DNA from: Agitococcus sp.
GTDB taxonomy: Bacteria; Pseudomonadota; Gammaproteobacteria; Pseudomonadales; Moraxellaceae
Length of the DNA: 64,000 nucleotides
Assembly: GCA_030646715.1 (NCBI GenBank)
Contig: JAUSLJ010000001.1
Location: 62,001 to 126,000, forward strand
Direction of reading: 5' to 3'
Shown here: in pieces, positions 54,716 through 62,831 of the stretch
Layout: the number at the start of each line of letters is the position of its first letter
Position numbering within the stretch: position 1 is the stretch's first letter
Program-made: the position numbers and the translations under genes
Notes under the pieces: model-generated
The model's database searches: none
The model's input: the letters and a program-made list of their open reading frames with translations, nothing else
What the model was told of the DNA's origin: nothing

Positions 54716-55340
54716 TGCGCCATTAATGTGTAGTTTGATCGGTGCTGGTGGACATGCAGGCGTTGTTGCGGACGCACTGTGGCAAAATAATCCATTGACA
54801 CAGATAGCAATTCATGACGACAACACGGCACTTGTTGGACGAACTTTTCTTGGTTTATTGCCAATCACATCACCTATTCATCCGAAAGAGTTACACGACT
54901 CTTGTCATGTAGCGATTGGCAGTAATCGTATTCGAAAAATATGGACAGAACGGATTTTAGAGACGAACCACAAGCTGTTAACGGTCAAACATCCCAAGGC
55001 TGCTATTTCGCCGATGGCGGTTATTGAAGGCGGTTGTTTTATTGCCGCTTTATCTGTGGTTAGTGTTAATGCACGATTAGGTAAAAGTGTCATTGTCAAT
55101 CATGGTGCGATTGTCGATCACGACTGTCAGATTGGTGATTATTCTCATATAGCTCCGCATGCGACATTAGGTGGAGGTGTACACATTGGCCAAAATACCT
55201 TAGTAGGTGCAGGTGCTGTGGTATTGCCGCAGTGCCGTGTCGGACGTGATGTGGTGATTGGTGCAGGATCAGTGGTGATTAGTAATATACCTGATGGCGT
55301 TGTTGCTAAAGGTGTACCAGCGCGGTGGGATTTAAGTTAA
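54705..55340 (+). CDS. neuD: NeuD-type sugar acyltransferase
   Basis: The 211-residue protein has an N-terminal Rossmann-like PglD domain (SLIGAGGHAGVVADALWQ) and a C-terminal left-handed beta-helix of hexapeptide repeats (VIVNHGAIVDHDCQIGDYSH and following) with a likely acetyl-CoA site. It resembles NeuD and PglD N- or O-acetyltransferases. GGAG stands before the ATG at 54705. It would acetylate the amino-sugar or nonulosonate, and ends in a TAATG overlap with the next gene. Confidence 0.9.
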   Translation: MPIDAPLMCSLIGAGGHAGVVADALWQNNPLTQIAIHDDNTALVGRTFLGLLPITSPIHPKELHDSCHVAIGSNRIRKIWTERILETNHKLLTVKHPKAAISPMAVIEGGCFIAALSVVSVNARLGKSVIVNHGAIVDHDCQIGDYSHIAPHATLGGGVHIGQNTLVGAGAVVLPQCRVGRDVVIGAGSVVISNIPDGVVAKGVPARWDLS

Positions 55341-56809
55341 TGAAAAGCAAGTTAAGTACATTGATGATTACGGCGGATCAAAGCGTTGCCTCAGCCATGA
55401 GGCAGATGGATAAAACAGCGGATCGTATTTTATTATTGGTTGATAAGAGTCATACACTGATACGCACCATTACCGATGGTGACTTGAGACGTTATTTGTT
55501 AGACGGTAAAAAACTAGAAGACAATCTGCAAGCACTACCCGTTATTGAATCTAAAGTGATAACAGCGCAGTACACCCCACAACAAGCATTATCGTTAATG
55601 AATCAGTATGATATTGATCATTTACCCATTATTAATGAGTCTCGGCAAGTGATTGGCTTACTAGATCGACGCGATATGCATACGCCGATTCTATTGTCTT
55701 CTCCGCATATGAGTGATTTTGAACGTGAGTATGTTGAACAAGCATTCGTCTCTAACTGGATTGCTCCTTTAGGGCCGAATCTGGATGCTTTTGAGCAGGA
55801 GATGGCGGAGTATGTTGGCGTTAAACACGCAGCCGCTTTAAGTTCGGGTACCGCTGCTTTGCATTTGGCGATGCACATTCTTGATGTACAAGCGGATGAT
55901 GTCGTTTTTTGTTCAACGCTGACTTTTGTTGCCAGTGCCAATCCTATTTTATATCGTGGGGCTCAACCTGTTTTTATAGACTCAGAGCCAGCTACTTGGA
56001 ATATGTCACCTCAGGCATTGCTTAAAGCATTCCAAGATGCAGAAGCGAAAGGAAAATTGCCCAAAGCGGTGATGGTAGTGAGTCTCTATGGCCAAAGTGC
56101 AGACATGGATCCTATTATTGATATTTGCCAGCATTATAACGTCCCTATTATTGAAGATGCGGCAGAGTCTTTGGGGGCAACTTATAAAGGCAAAGCCAGT
56201 GGTACTTTAGGTGTGATGGGGGTTTACTCTTTTAATGGCAATAAAATTATAACCACTTCTGGTGGTGGGATGCTGGTATCTAATAATGAGGAATATATTC
56301 AAAAAGCGCGATATCTAGCCACGCAGGGTCGTGATCCAGCACCTCATTATCAGCACTCCGAAATGGCATACAACTATCGGATGAGTAATGTGTTAGCGGG
56401 TATTGGCCGTGGGCAGCTCAAAGTGCTTGATGAGCGAGTGCAAGCGCGAAGGGATATTTATTCGCGTTATGTGGAAGGTTTGGCCAACTTACCTATAAAA
56501 ATGATGCCTGAGCCAGATTTTGGCTTGTGTACGCATTGGTTAAGTGCTTTGACGGTAGATGCCACGAAAACGAATAAAAAACCAGCCGATTTACTTGCCG
56601 TATTAAGTAGCGTACTTATCGAAGGGCGGCCAATTTGGAAGCCGATGCATTTACAGCCTTTATTTGCAGCTTGCGATTATTATCGTCATGAAGATGACAG
56701 AAGTATTTCTGATGAAGTGTTCGAGCTAGGTATTTGTTTGCCGTCAGGATCTAATTTGACGGAGCAGCAACAAATGCGTGTGATAGAAGTACTCAATAAT
56801 GCTTTTTGA
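55340..56809 (+). CDS. Fusion of CBS domains with a LegC-like aminotransferase
   Basis: The 489-residue protein has two parts. Residues 1-120 are a CBS pair (RTITDGDLRRYLLDGKKLED, then DIDHLPIINESRQVIGLL), like those at the front of LegF/PtmE nucleotidyltransferases. Residues 125-489 are a DegT/DnrJ/EryC1 PLP aminotransferase, with ALSSGTAALHLAMHILDV, VSLYGQSADMDPI, IIEDAAESLGATYKG and the Schiff-base lysine in YSFNGNKIITTSGGG, close to LegC. It would add the C4 amino group of the precursor sugar under possible nucleotide control through the CBS part. The usual 4,6-dehydratase partner (LegB) is not in the window. Confidence 0.9.
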   Translation: MKSKLSTLMITADQSVASAMRQMDKTADRILLLVDKSHTLIRTITDGDLRRYLLDGKKLEDNLQALPVIESKVITAQYTPQQALSLMNQYDIDHLPIINESRQVIGLLDRRDMHTPILLSSPHMSDFEREYVEQAFVSNWIAPLGPNLDAFEQEMAEYVGVKHAAALSSGTAALHLAMHILDVQADDVVFCSTLTFVASANPILYRGAQPVFIDSEPATWNMSPQALLKAFQDAEAKGKLPKAVMVVSLYGQSADMDPIIDICQHYNVPIIEDAAESLGATYKGKASGTLGVMGVYSFNGNKIITTSGGGMLVSNNEEYIQKARYLATQGRDPAPHYQHSEMAYNYRMSNVLAGIGRGQLKVLDERVQARRDIYSRYVEGLANLPIKMMPEPDFGLCTHWLSALTVDATKTNKKPADLLAVLSSVLIEGRPIWKPMHLQPLFAACDYYRHEDDRSISDEVFELGICLPSGSNLTEQQQMRVIEVLNNAF

Positions 56810-56871
56810 ATAGCGATGAATGAAAAAAATTGGAAACAGACGGTACTCATAAAAAATAGAGGGTGAGCTTC

Positions 56872-59757
56872 ATGTTACATCCATTACCGATTCATTTAGT
56901 CTTGTATGCACAGGAGCGCTTAGCTTCTTGTGCTCAGGCGTTTGCCGATCATCAGCTATCCTCAGAATGGCAAACCCTGCAACAAACCATCACCCCCCAA
57001 CTCACGCAATTAGCCATTAGCAGCGACTACTCCATTAAAACTTTATGCCAATTTCCCCACGCATTTTGGCAAATGTTTGAACAAGGCGATTTAACTCAAG
57101 CTCATCCGCGGCCTTACTATCACCAACAACTGACGCAACTATTAGCCAATAAAACGACAGATTTTTTGTGGATGCAAGCCATTCGCCAATTTCGCCAACA
57201 AGAAATGCTGCGTTGGGTATATCGTGATGTTAATAGTCTATGTTCTTTAGAAGAATTAACTGATGAATTGTCGGAGTTTGCCGAAGCCAGTATTGATGCC
57301 GCCATTGCTTATGCCGAAGTGCCGTTAATCACCCGTCATGGTCAGCCGATGGCGGAAAACTCCCGACAAAGACAACAGATGGTTGTTATTGGCATGGGGA
57401 AATTAGGCGCGCAAGAGCTGAATTTATCTTCTGATATTGACCTGATTTTTAGCTATCCCGACGCAGGTGACACCGATGGCCGTGCCAGCATTAGCAATCA
57501 AGAGTTTTTTATTAAACTAGGGCAAAGCATTATTCGACTGCTAGACCAACAAACAGCGGATGGTTTTGTTTTTAGAATTGATATGCGTTTACGGCCTTGG
57601 GGTGATGGTAGTGCCTTAGCGTTATCGTTCACGGCGATGGAGCGTTATTACGAACAACATGGCCGTGAGTGGGAACGTTATGCTTTTATTAAAGCGCGCG
57701 TGGTGGCGGGTCATTTGGCGTATGGTGAGGAGTTACTAACGACATTAAGGCCTTTTGTTTATCGTCGTTATATTGATTTCAGTGCCTTTGCGGCGTTACG
57801 CGACATGAAAGCGATGATTGAGCGTGAAGTTCGCCGTAAAGATATGGCGGACAATATCAAGCTCGGCTCAGGCGGCATTCGTGATGTCGAGTTTATCGCC
57901 CAAGCCTTTCAATTGATTCGTGGAGGGGTTTATAAAGAACTACAACAACGGCCACTGATTCCCGTGTTAAAAGTTTTAGTCGAACGACAATTATTACCTG
58001 CACCTGTGGCGGTAGATTTAACTAATGCCTATCGTTTTTTGCGTCAAGTCGAGCATCGGATTCAAGCCTATAACGACCAACAGACACAAATGTTACCCGT
58101 TGATGAGTTTGTCCGTTTACGTTTGGCGGTGAGTTTAGGTTTTGCCGATTGGTCAGTTTTTTATCAAACCTTAAATTTTCATCGACAAAAAATATCAAAC
58201 CAGTTTCAAGATGTGATTGTGGCGCGTGGTGAAGTCAAAACCGCGACTACGCTGAGTGAGTGTGCGCGGTTATTATGGATTGATGGCGCAGAAAATACGC
58301 TGGTGGCATTAGGCAAAATGGGCTTTCAAGATGTTGAGGCGACACAACTACGCTTGCAGCAATTACGTAGTAGTCGCGCCTTAAAAACGCTGCCGCAACT
58401 GAGTCGTGTACGCCTTGACCAGTTTATGCCGTTGTTTATTGAAGCGGCGGGGCAGCATCCGCAAGCGGATTTAGCCTTTAGCCGTTGCTTACCATTGATA
58501 GAATCGGTATTGCGGCGCACAGCCTATTTAGTGTTGTTGTTAGAAAATCCTTCCGCCTTGCAACGCTTGATTATGCTCTGTGCAGCGAGTCCGTGGATTG
58601 CCGAAGAATTAGCGCGTTATCCTGTTTTGTTAGATGAATTACTCAACGCCGACACGCTGTTTGCACCACCACAAAAAGACCAATTACTCGCCGAATTACG
58701 TCAGCAATTATTACGCATTCCCCAAGACGATTTGGAAGAACAAATGCGCGTGTTGCGGATTTTCAAAAAAAGCCATGTCTTGCGTATTGCTGCTTCGGAC
58801 TTACAAGGCACATTGTCATTGATGAAGGTCAGTGATTATTTATCGTGGGTGGCGGAGTCAGTTTTAGAATCGGTGATTAGCTTGGCGTGGCAACATCTCA
58901 CCGCTAAATATGGTTTTCCACAGCGTTTAGATGGTTCAGTGGCTACAGGTGATTTTATTATTTTAGGCTATGGCAAATTAGGTGGTATTGAGCTGGGTTA
59001 TGGCTCAGATTTAGATTTAGTTTTTATTCATAACACCGATAGTAATGCCGATACCAATGGCCAAAAAGCCATTACAGGTGGCGAGTTTTACGCCCGTTTA
59101 GGGCAAAAAATCATTAGTTTATTAACCACAGCAACGGCAGCAGGGCAACTTTACGAAGTCGATATGCGACTACGGCCATCGGGTAATGCGGGAGCGTTGG
59201 TGAGTAGTGTTAAAGCCTTTACCGATTATCAGCAGCAACAAGCGTGGACATGGGAGCATCAAGCCTTAGTACGAGCGCGAGTGGTGGCGGGTGAAGATGA
59301 GTTAGCACAATGCTTTGTCGAGGTGCGTCATGCGGTTTTGGCACAACCACGAGAGCTGGCAACACTGCAAGCAGATGTATTGTCGATGCGCCAAAAAATG
59401 CGCGATCATTTATCTAGCCAAGCGAAAAATAAAAATAGCGCGATTTTTGATATAAAACATGATGCTGGGGGTATTGTTGACATCGAATTTATGGTGCAAT
59501 ACGGGGTTCTAGCGTGGGCGAGTGACTACCCCGAACTGACCCGCTATCCCGACAATGTGCGTATTTTGGACGGTTTTGCCGCTTGTGGCAAATTGAGCCT
59601 TGAGCAAGTGGATGCTTTAAAAGCGGCCTATCTGGAATATCGTGCCCGCAGTCATCGTTTGGCCTTAGCGCAACAACCCGCGCAAGTGCCCGATACGGAA
59701 TTTATTGCCACGCGAACATTGGTACAGCAATGTTGGCAGACATTATTATTGGCGTAG
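56872..59757 (+). CDS. glnE: Glutamine-synthetase adenylyltransferase/deadenylase GlnE
   Basis: GlnE attaches AMP to, and removes it from, the key tyrosine of glutamine synthetase as nitrogen supply changes. The 961-residue protein has two nucleotidyltransferase halves. The first carries GMGKLGAQELNLSSDIDLIF and IDMRLRPWGDGSALALSF (deadenylase); the second carries GYGKLGGIELGYGSDLDLVF and VDMRLRPSGNAGALVSSV (adenylyltransferase). GlnD-like helical domains follow each (GSGGIRDVEFIAQAFQL, DAGGIVDIEFMVQY). The ATG at 56872 follows GAGGGTGAG. The GlnA in this window has the target Tyr398. ilvE follows, as in Pseudomonas and Acinetobacter. Confidence 0.97.
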   Translation: MLHPLPIHLVLYAQERLASCAQAFADHQLSSEWQTLQQTITPQLTQLAISSDYSIKTLCQFPHAFWQMFEQGDLTQAHPRPYYHQQLTQLLANKTTDFLWMQAIRQFRQQEMLRWVYRDVNSLCSLEELTDELSEFAEASIDAAIAYAEVPLITRHGQPMAENSRQRQQMVVIGMGKLGAQELNLSSDIDLIFSYPDAGDTDGRASISNQEFFIKLGQSIIRLLDQQTADGFVFRIDMRLRPWGDGSALALSFTAMERYYEQHGREWERYAFIKARVVAGHLAYGEELLTTLRPFVYRRYIDFSAFAALRDMKAMIEREVRRKDMADNIKLGSGGIRDVEFIAQAFQLIRGGVYKELQQRPLIPVLKVLVERQLLPAPVAVDLTNAYRFLRQVEHRIQAYNDQQTQMLPVDEFVRLRLAVSLGFADWSVFYQTLNFHRQKISNQFQDVIVARGEVKTATTLSECARLLWIDGAENTLVALGKMGFQDVEATQLRLQQLRSSRALKTLPQLSRVRLDQFMPLFIEAAGQHPQADLAFSRCLPLIESVLRRTAYLVLLLENPSALQRLIMLCAASPWIAEELARYPVLLDELLNADTLFAPPQKDQLLAELRQQLLRIPQDDLEEQMRVLRIFKKSHVLRIAASDLQGTLSLMKVSDYLSWVAESVLESVISLAWQHLTAKYGFPQRLDGSVATGDFIILGYGKLGGIELGYGSDLDLVFIHNTDSNADTNGQKAITGGEFYARLGQKIISLLTTATAAGQLYEVDMRLRPSGNAGALVSSVKAFTDYQQQQAWTWEHQALVRARVVAGEDELAQCFVEVRHAVLAQPRELATLQADVLSMRQKMRDHLSSQAKNKNSAIFDIKHDAGGIVDIEFMVQYGVLAWASDYPELTRYPDNVRILDGFAACGKLSLEQVDALKAAYLEYRARSHRLALAQQPAQVPDTEFIATRTLVQQCWQTLLLA

Positions 59758-59814
59758 CTTGAGTTGTCTCTCAACACGCAATGCAAATTACCGCAATTTT
59801 TTGGAGAAAATACT

Positions 59815-60744
59815 GTGATCAGTATGGCAGATCGTGATGGTTTTATTTGGTTTGATGGTGAAATGGTTGACTGGCGTGAAGCAAAAATTCACGTCTTAAC
59901 ACACACTTTGCATTATGGCATGGGCGTATTTGAAGGGGTGCGTGCTTATGAAACTGCCGAAGGCACCGCGATTTTTCGCCTAAAAGAACATACTCAACGT
60001 CTGTTAAATTCGGCCAAAATTTTTCAAATGAATGTGCCTTATGATTTACAGACATTGATGGATGCTCAACGAGCTGTTATCCGTGAAAATAACCTAGCTT
60101 CTGGTTATTTGCGTCCTATTATCTGGATTGGCTCAGAAAAAATGGGTATTGCTGCCAAAAATAATAAAATTCACGTTGCCATTGCCGCATGGCCGTGGGG
60201 CGCGTATTTAGGTGAAGATGGCATGACTAAAGGTATTCGCGTCAAAACCTCGTCATTTACCCATCATCAACCCAACATTACTATGTGTAAAGCCAAAGCT
60301 GTAGGCAACTATCCTGTCTCTATTTTAGCGCATCAAGAAGTCGCGACTAATGGCTATGATGAAGCGATGTTGTTAGACCCACACGGTTTTGTCTGTCAAG
60401 GTGCGGGCGAAAATGTGTTCTTGGTGAAAAATGGCGAACTACATACGCCTGAGTTGGGCGGTGGCGGTTTAGATGGTATTACTCGTCAAACGGTCATTAA
60501 GTTTGCCAAAGATTTGGGTATTCCTGTCATTGAGCGACGTATTACCCGTGATGAGTTTTATATTGCCGAAGAAGCCTTTTTTACAGGCACTGCCGCAGAA
60601 GTGACACCGATTCGCGAATATGACGACCGTCCGATTGGCACAGGTGTGCGTGGCGAAATGACGGCCAAGTTGCAACAGATGTTTTTTGACACGGTAAATG
60701 GCAAAAATGAGACCTATAAAGATTGGTTGACCTTTGTTAAATAG
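59815..60744 (+). CDS. ilvE: Branched-chain amino-acid aminotransferase
   Basis: IlvE carries out the last transamination in valine, leucine and isoleucine synthesis. The 309-residue class IV PLP enzyme begins SMADRDGFIWFDGEMVDW, and has HTLHYGMGVFEGVRAYE, the Schiff-base lysine in MCKAKAVGNYPVS and EAFFTGTAAEVTPIREYD. The start is set at a GTG (59815) eight bases after GGAG, giving the usual family length; an upstream in-frame start would add 17 residues without homology. It lies next to glnE and to the LPS genes, the standard Moraxellaceae/Pseudomonas order. Confidence 0.95.
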   Translation: MISMADRDGFIWFDGEMVDWREAKIHVLTHTLHYGMGVFEGVRAYETAEGTAIFRLKEHTQRLLNSAKIFQMNVPYDLQTLMDAQRAVIRENNLASGYLRPIIWIGSEKMGIAAKNNKIHVAIAAWPWGAYLGEDGMTKGIRVKTSSFTHHQPNITMCKAKAVGNYPVSILAHQEVATNGYDEAMLLDPHGFVCQGAGENVFLVKNGELHTPELGGGGLDGITRQTVIKFAKDLGIPVIERRITRDEFYIAEEAFFTGTAAEVTPIREYDDRPIGTGVRGEMTAKLQQMFFDTVNGKNETYKDWLTFVK

Positions 60745-60754
60745 GGTTTTGATT

Positions 60755-60846
60755 CCCTCTCCTTAATTAAGGAGAGGGCTAGGGTGAGGTTTTGCGTTTT
60801 GGCAAATAACCCCCTCCCAGCCTCCCCCTTCATAAAGGGGAGGAGC
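60755..60846. repeat. GC-rich palindromes between ilvE and the LPS genes
   Basis: A perfect 24-bp palindrome, CCCTCTCCTTAA with its reverse complement, spans 60755-60778, and CCTCCCCCTT/AAAGGGGAGG-type arms follow to about 60846. It belongs to the same family as the repeats at 20.2, 32.7 and 36.7 kb. It could terminate ilvE transcription; no T-run follows. Confidence 0.7.
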
Positions 60847-60870
60847 TAGTTGTGCCAACAGGCTATTATT

Positions 60871-61806
60871 ATGCCCCCGACTTCATCCCCCCAATCTCCC
60901 TTAATCATTTGGCAGTTTGTTGATGGCAAATCAGGCCATGAGCAACAAAGTTTGGGTTTGGCACAAGCAATTGCTCGTTATCATCCCGTACAAACAATCA
61001 AAATAGATATTCGCCAACATCCCATCGGTGTGATGGATTTTATTCTTAAACGCTTACCCCTAGATTATCCTTTGCCGCAGTATGTCATTGGCGCAGGTCA
61101 TCGAACTCATCTCGCGTTGTTGACGGCTAAACGTGTCACTCACGCTAAATCTATTGTCTTGATGAAGCCGTCTTTACCAGTAACATGGTTTGATTATGCA
61201 CTGATTCCAGAACATGATAGTCCCGTGACTAAAGCGAATGTTTTAGCGACGCGTGGCGTGTTAAATACCGTTCAGCCGAGTACCCAACTGAACCCGAAAA
61301 AAGGGGTGATGTTATTAGGCGGTGCATCAAAACGGCATGGTTGGGACGACAAACAATTAGTCATCCAAATGAAAGCCGTGTTAGCGTCAACGCCTGAGAT
61401 CGAATGGCAAATTAGTACCTCACGCCGCACACCTGAACATTTATTATTAGAGATTCGTCATATTGCTTCTAATGCCAAAGTTTGGTCTGCTCAGGAAACG
61501 CCGCAAGGTTGGGTGGCGGCTCAGTTACAACAAGCAGGGCAGGCGTGGGTGACGGAAGATAGTATTTCTATGCTTTACGAAGCATTAACGGCGGGCGGTC
61601 AAGTCGGTGTCTTAGCCGTGCCACGATTACAAACAGATAGAATTACTGACGCAATTGATGAGTTAATCAAACAGCAATGTCTAACGACATTTGCCCAATG
61701 GCAAGAACAACAACAGCTCGCGCCTGCACACTCTTTTTGTGAGGCAGATAGAGCAGCACGCTGGTTATTGGAGCAAGAAGGATTATGGATAAACGACTCA
61801 GAATAG
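60871..61806 (+). CDS. ELM1-family LPS-region protein
   Basis: The protein of about 311 residues belongs to the family called mitochondrial fission ELM1, seen in bacteria in LPS outer-core loci. WQFVDGKSGHEQQSLGLAQA opens it, YVIGAGHRTHLALLTAKR, VMLLGGASKRHGWDD and WQISTSRRTPEHLLLEI follow, and TEDSISMLYEALTAGGQVGVL resembles a GT-B donor site. It is probably a glycosyltransferase. Either the ATG at 60871 or an earlier TTG at 60850 could start it. The next gene overlaps it by 22 bases. In Acinetobacter a similar gene lies in the OC locus beside ilvE. Confidence 0.8.
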   Translation: MPPTSSPQSPLIIWQFVDGKSGHEQQSLGLAQAIARYHPVQTIKIDIRQHPIGVMDFILKRLPLDYPLPQYVIGAGHRTHLALLTAKRVTHAKSIVLMKPSLPVTWFDYALIPEHDSPVTKANVLATRGVLNTVQPSTQLNPKKGVMLLGGASKRHGWDDKQLVIQMKAVLASTPEIEWQISTSRRTPEHLLLEIRHIASNAKVWSAQETPQGWVAAQLQQAGQAWVTEDSISMLYEALTAGGQVGVLAVPRLQTDRITDAIDELIKQQCLTTFAQWQEQQQLAPAHSFCEADRAARWLLEQEGLWINDSE

Positions 61807-62831
61807 CTCATATCATGGCAACAAAAGGTGGTGTCATCGGCGGTTCAGAAAAGCATACCTTTGAGTTGTGTGCCGCTCTAGCCGAAAAGCACGAGGTGCA
61901 TTTGTTGGCCGATAAACCTTATGGTGTTACTTGTCCCAAAAATATTATTTTTCATGCGATAGACTTTAGCCAAAGCCGTTGGAATCCCTTTTTGTATTGG
62001 CAAATCGTCCAAGTCATTAATAATATTCAACCGCAAATTATTCATGCTCAAGCAGGCAAAGCCGTTGAGTTAGTCAGTATTATGAAGTGGTTTTTTCAGC
62101 ACATTATCTTTATCGCTACGATTCATAGCCACAAAAATATCAATAAAGCCTATTTGTCTATGGATGGGGTGATTGCTACAAATAAAGCCGCCGTATTAGG
62201 TTTATCGCCCGAAAAAATACGTGTTATTTATCATGGTCTAAAGCCATCGACCCTGTTATTGCCTCATGAGACTAAAAGTTTCAGACAAAGACTATCATTA
62301 ACGCCAGATGAGCCTCTGATGATCGCTATTGGGGAGCTTGTACCTTCCAATGGTTTTGATGTGTTGTTGAGAGCCTGTGTGGGTACGGAGGCAAAGTTAT
62401 TGATTGTTGGCGAAGGTGGCGAGCGCAAAAAATTAGAAAAGCTGGTGGGGATATTAGCGTTACAACAACAAGTATTTTTTTTAGGGCAGCGTCAAGATGT
62501 ATCGCAGCTATTACAGTTGGCTGATTTATGTGTGATACCGTCCGTTATTGTTACGTTCCCTACGGTCATGTTGGAGGCTTTGCAAGTGGGCTGCCCCGTC
62601 ATTGCAACCGATATTGGCGGCACCAACGATTGGTTGCCTGAAGCGTTGTTATGCCCGCCCGACAATGTTGAGGCTTTGCATACTTTACTCTGTGATACAC
62701 TACGCCGCCTGTCTGTTTTGCGGACAAATTATTTGCCGATATTTTTGCGCGCGCAGCAAGAACTGACTATCGACGGCATGACACAGCGCACCCAAGAATT
62801 TTATCAGGCTTTACTGGAACAACACCGATGA
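61785..62831 (+). CDS. Glycosyltransferase family 4-type LPS enzyme
   Basis: The 348-residue GT-B protein has an N-terminal acceptor domain (RIAHIMATKGGVIGGSEKHT, QPQIIHAQAGKAVELV) and a C-terminal GT1/GT4 domain with AIGELVPSNGFDVLLRAC, KLLIVGEGGERKKLEKLV, LADLCVIPSVIVTFPTVMLE and the donor-site E-x7-E. It adds a sugar to the LPS core or O-unit; which one is not shown. It overlaps the ELM1-type gene and the next gene (ATGA), so the three are one unit. Confidence 0.92.
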   Translation: MDKRLRIAHIMATKGGVIGGSEKHTFELCAALAEKHEVHLLADKPYGVTCPKNIIFHAIDFSQSRWNPFLYWQIVQVINNIQPQIIHAQAGKAVELVSIMKWFFQHIIFIATIHSHKNINKAYLSMDGVIATNKAAVLGLSPEKIRVIYHGLKPSTLLLPHETKSFRQRLSLTPDEPLMIAIGELVPSNGFDVLLRACVGTEAKLLIVGEGGERKKLEKLVGILALQQQVFFLGQRQDVSQLLQLADLCVIPSVIVTFPTVMLEALQVGCPVIATDIGGTNDWLPEALLCPPDNVEALHTLLCDTLRRLSVLRTNYLPIFLRAQQELTIDGMTQRTQEFYQALLEQHR

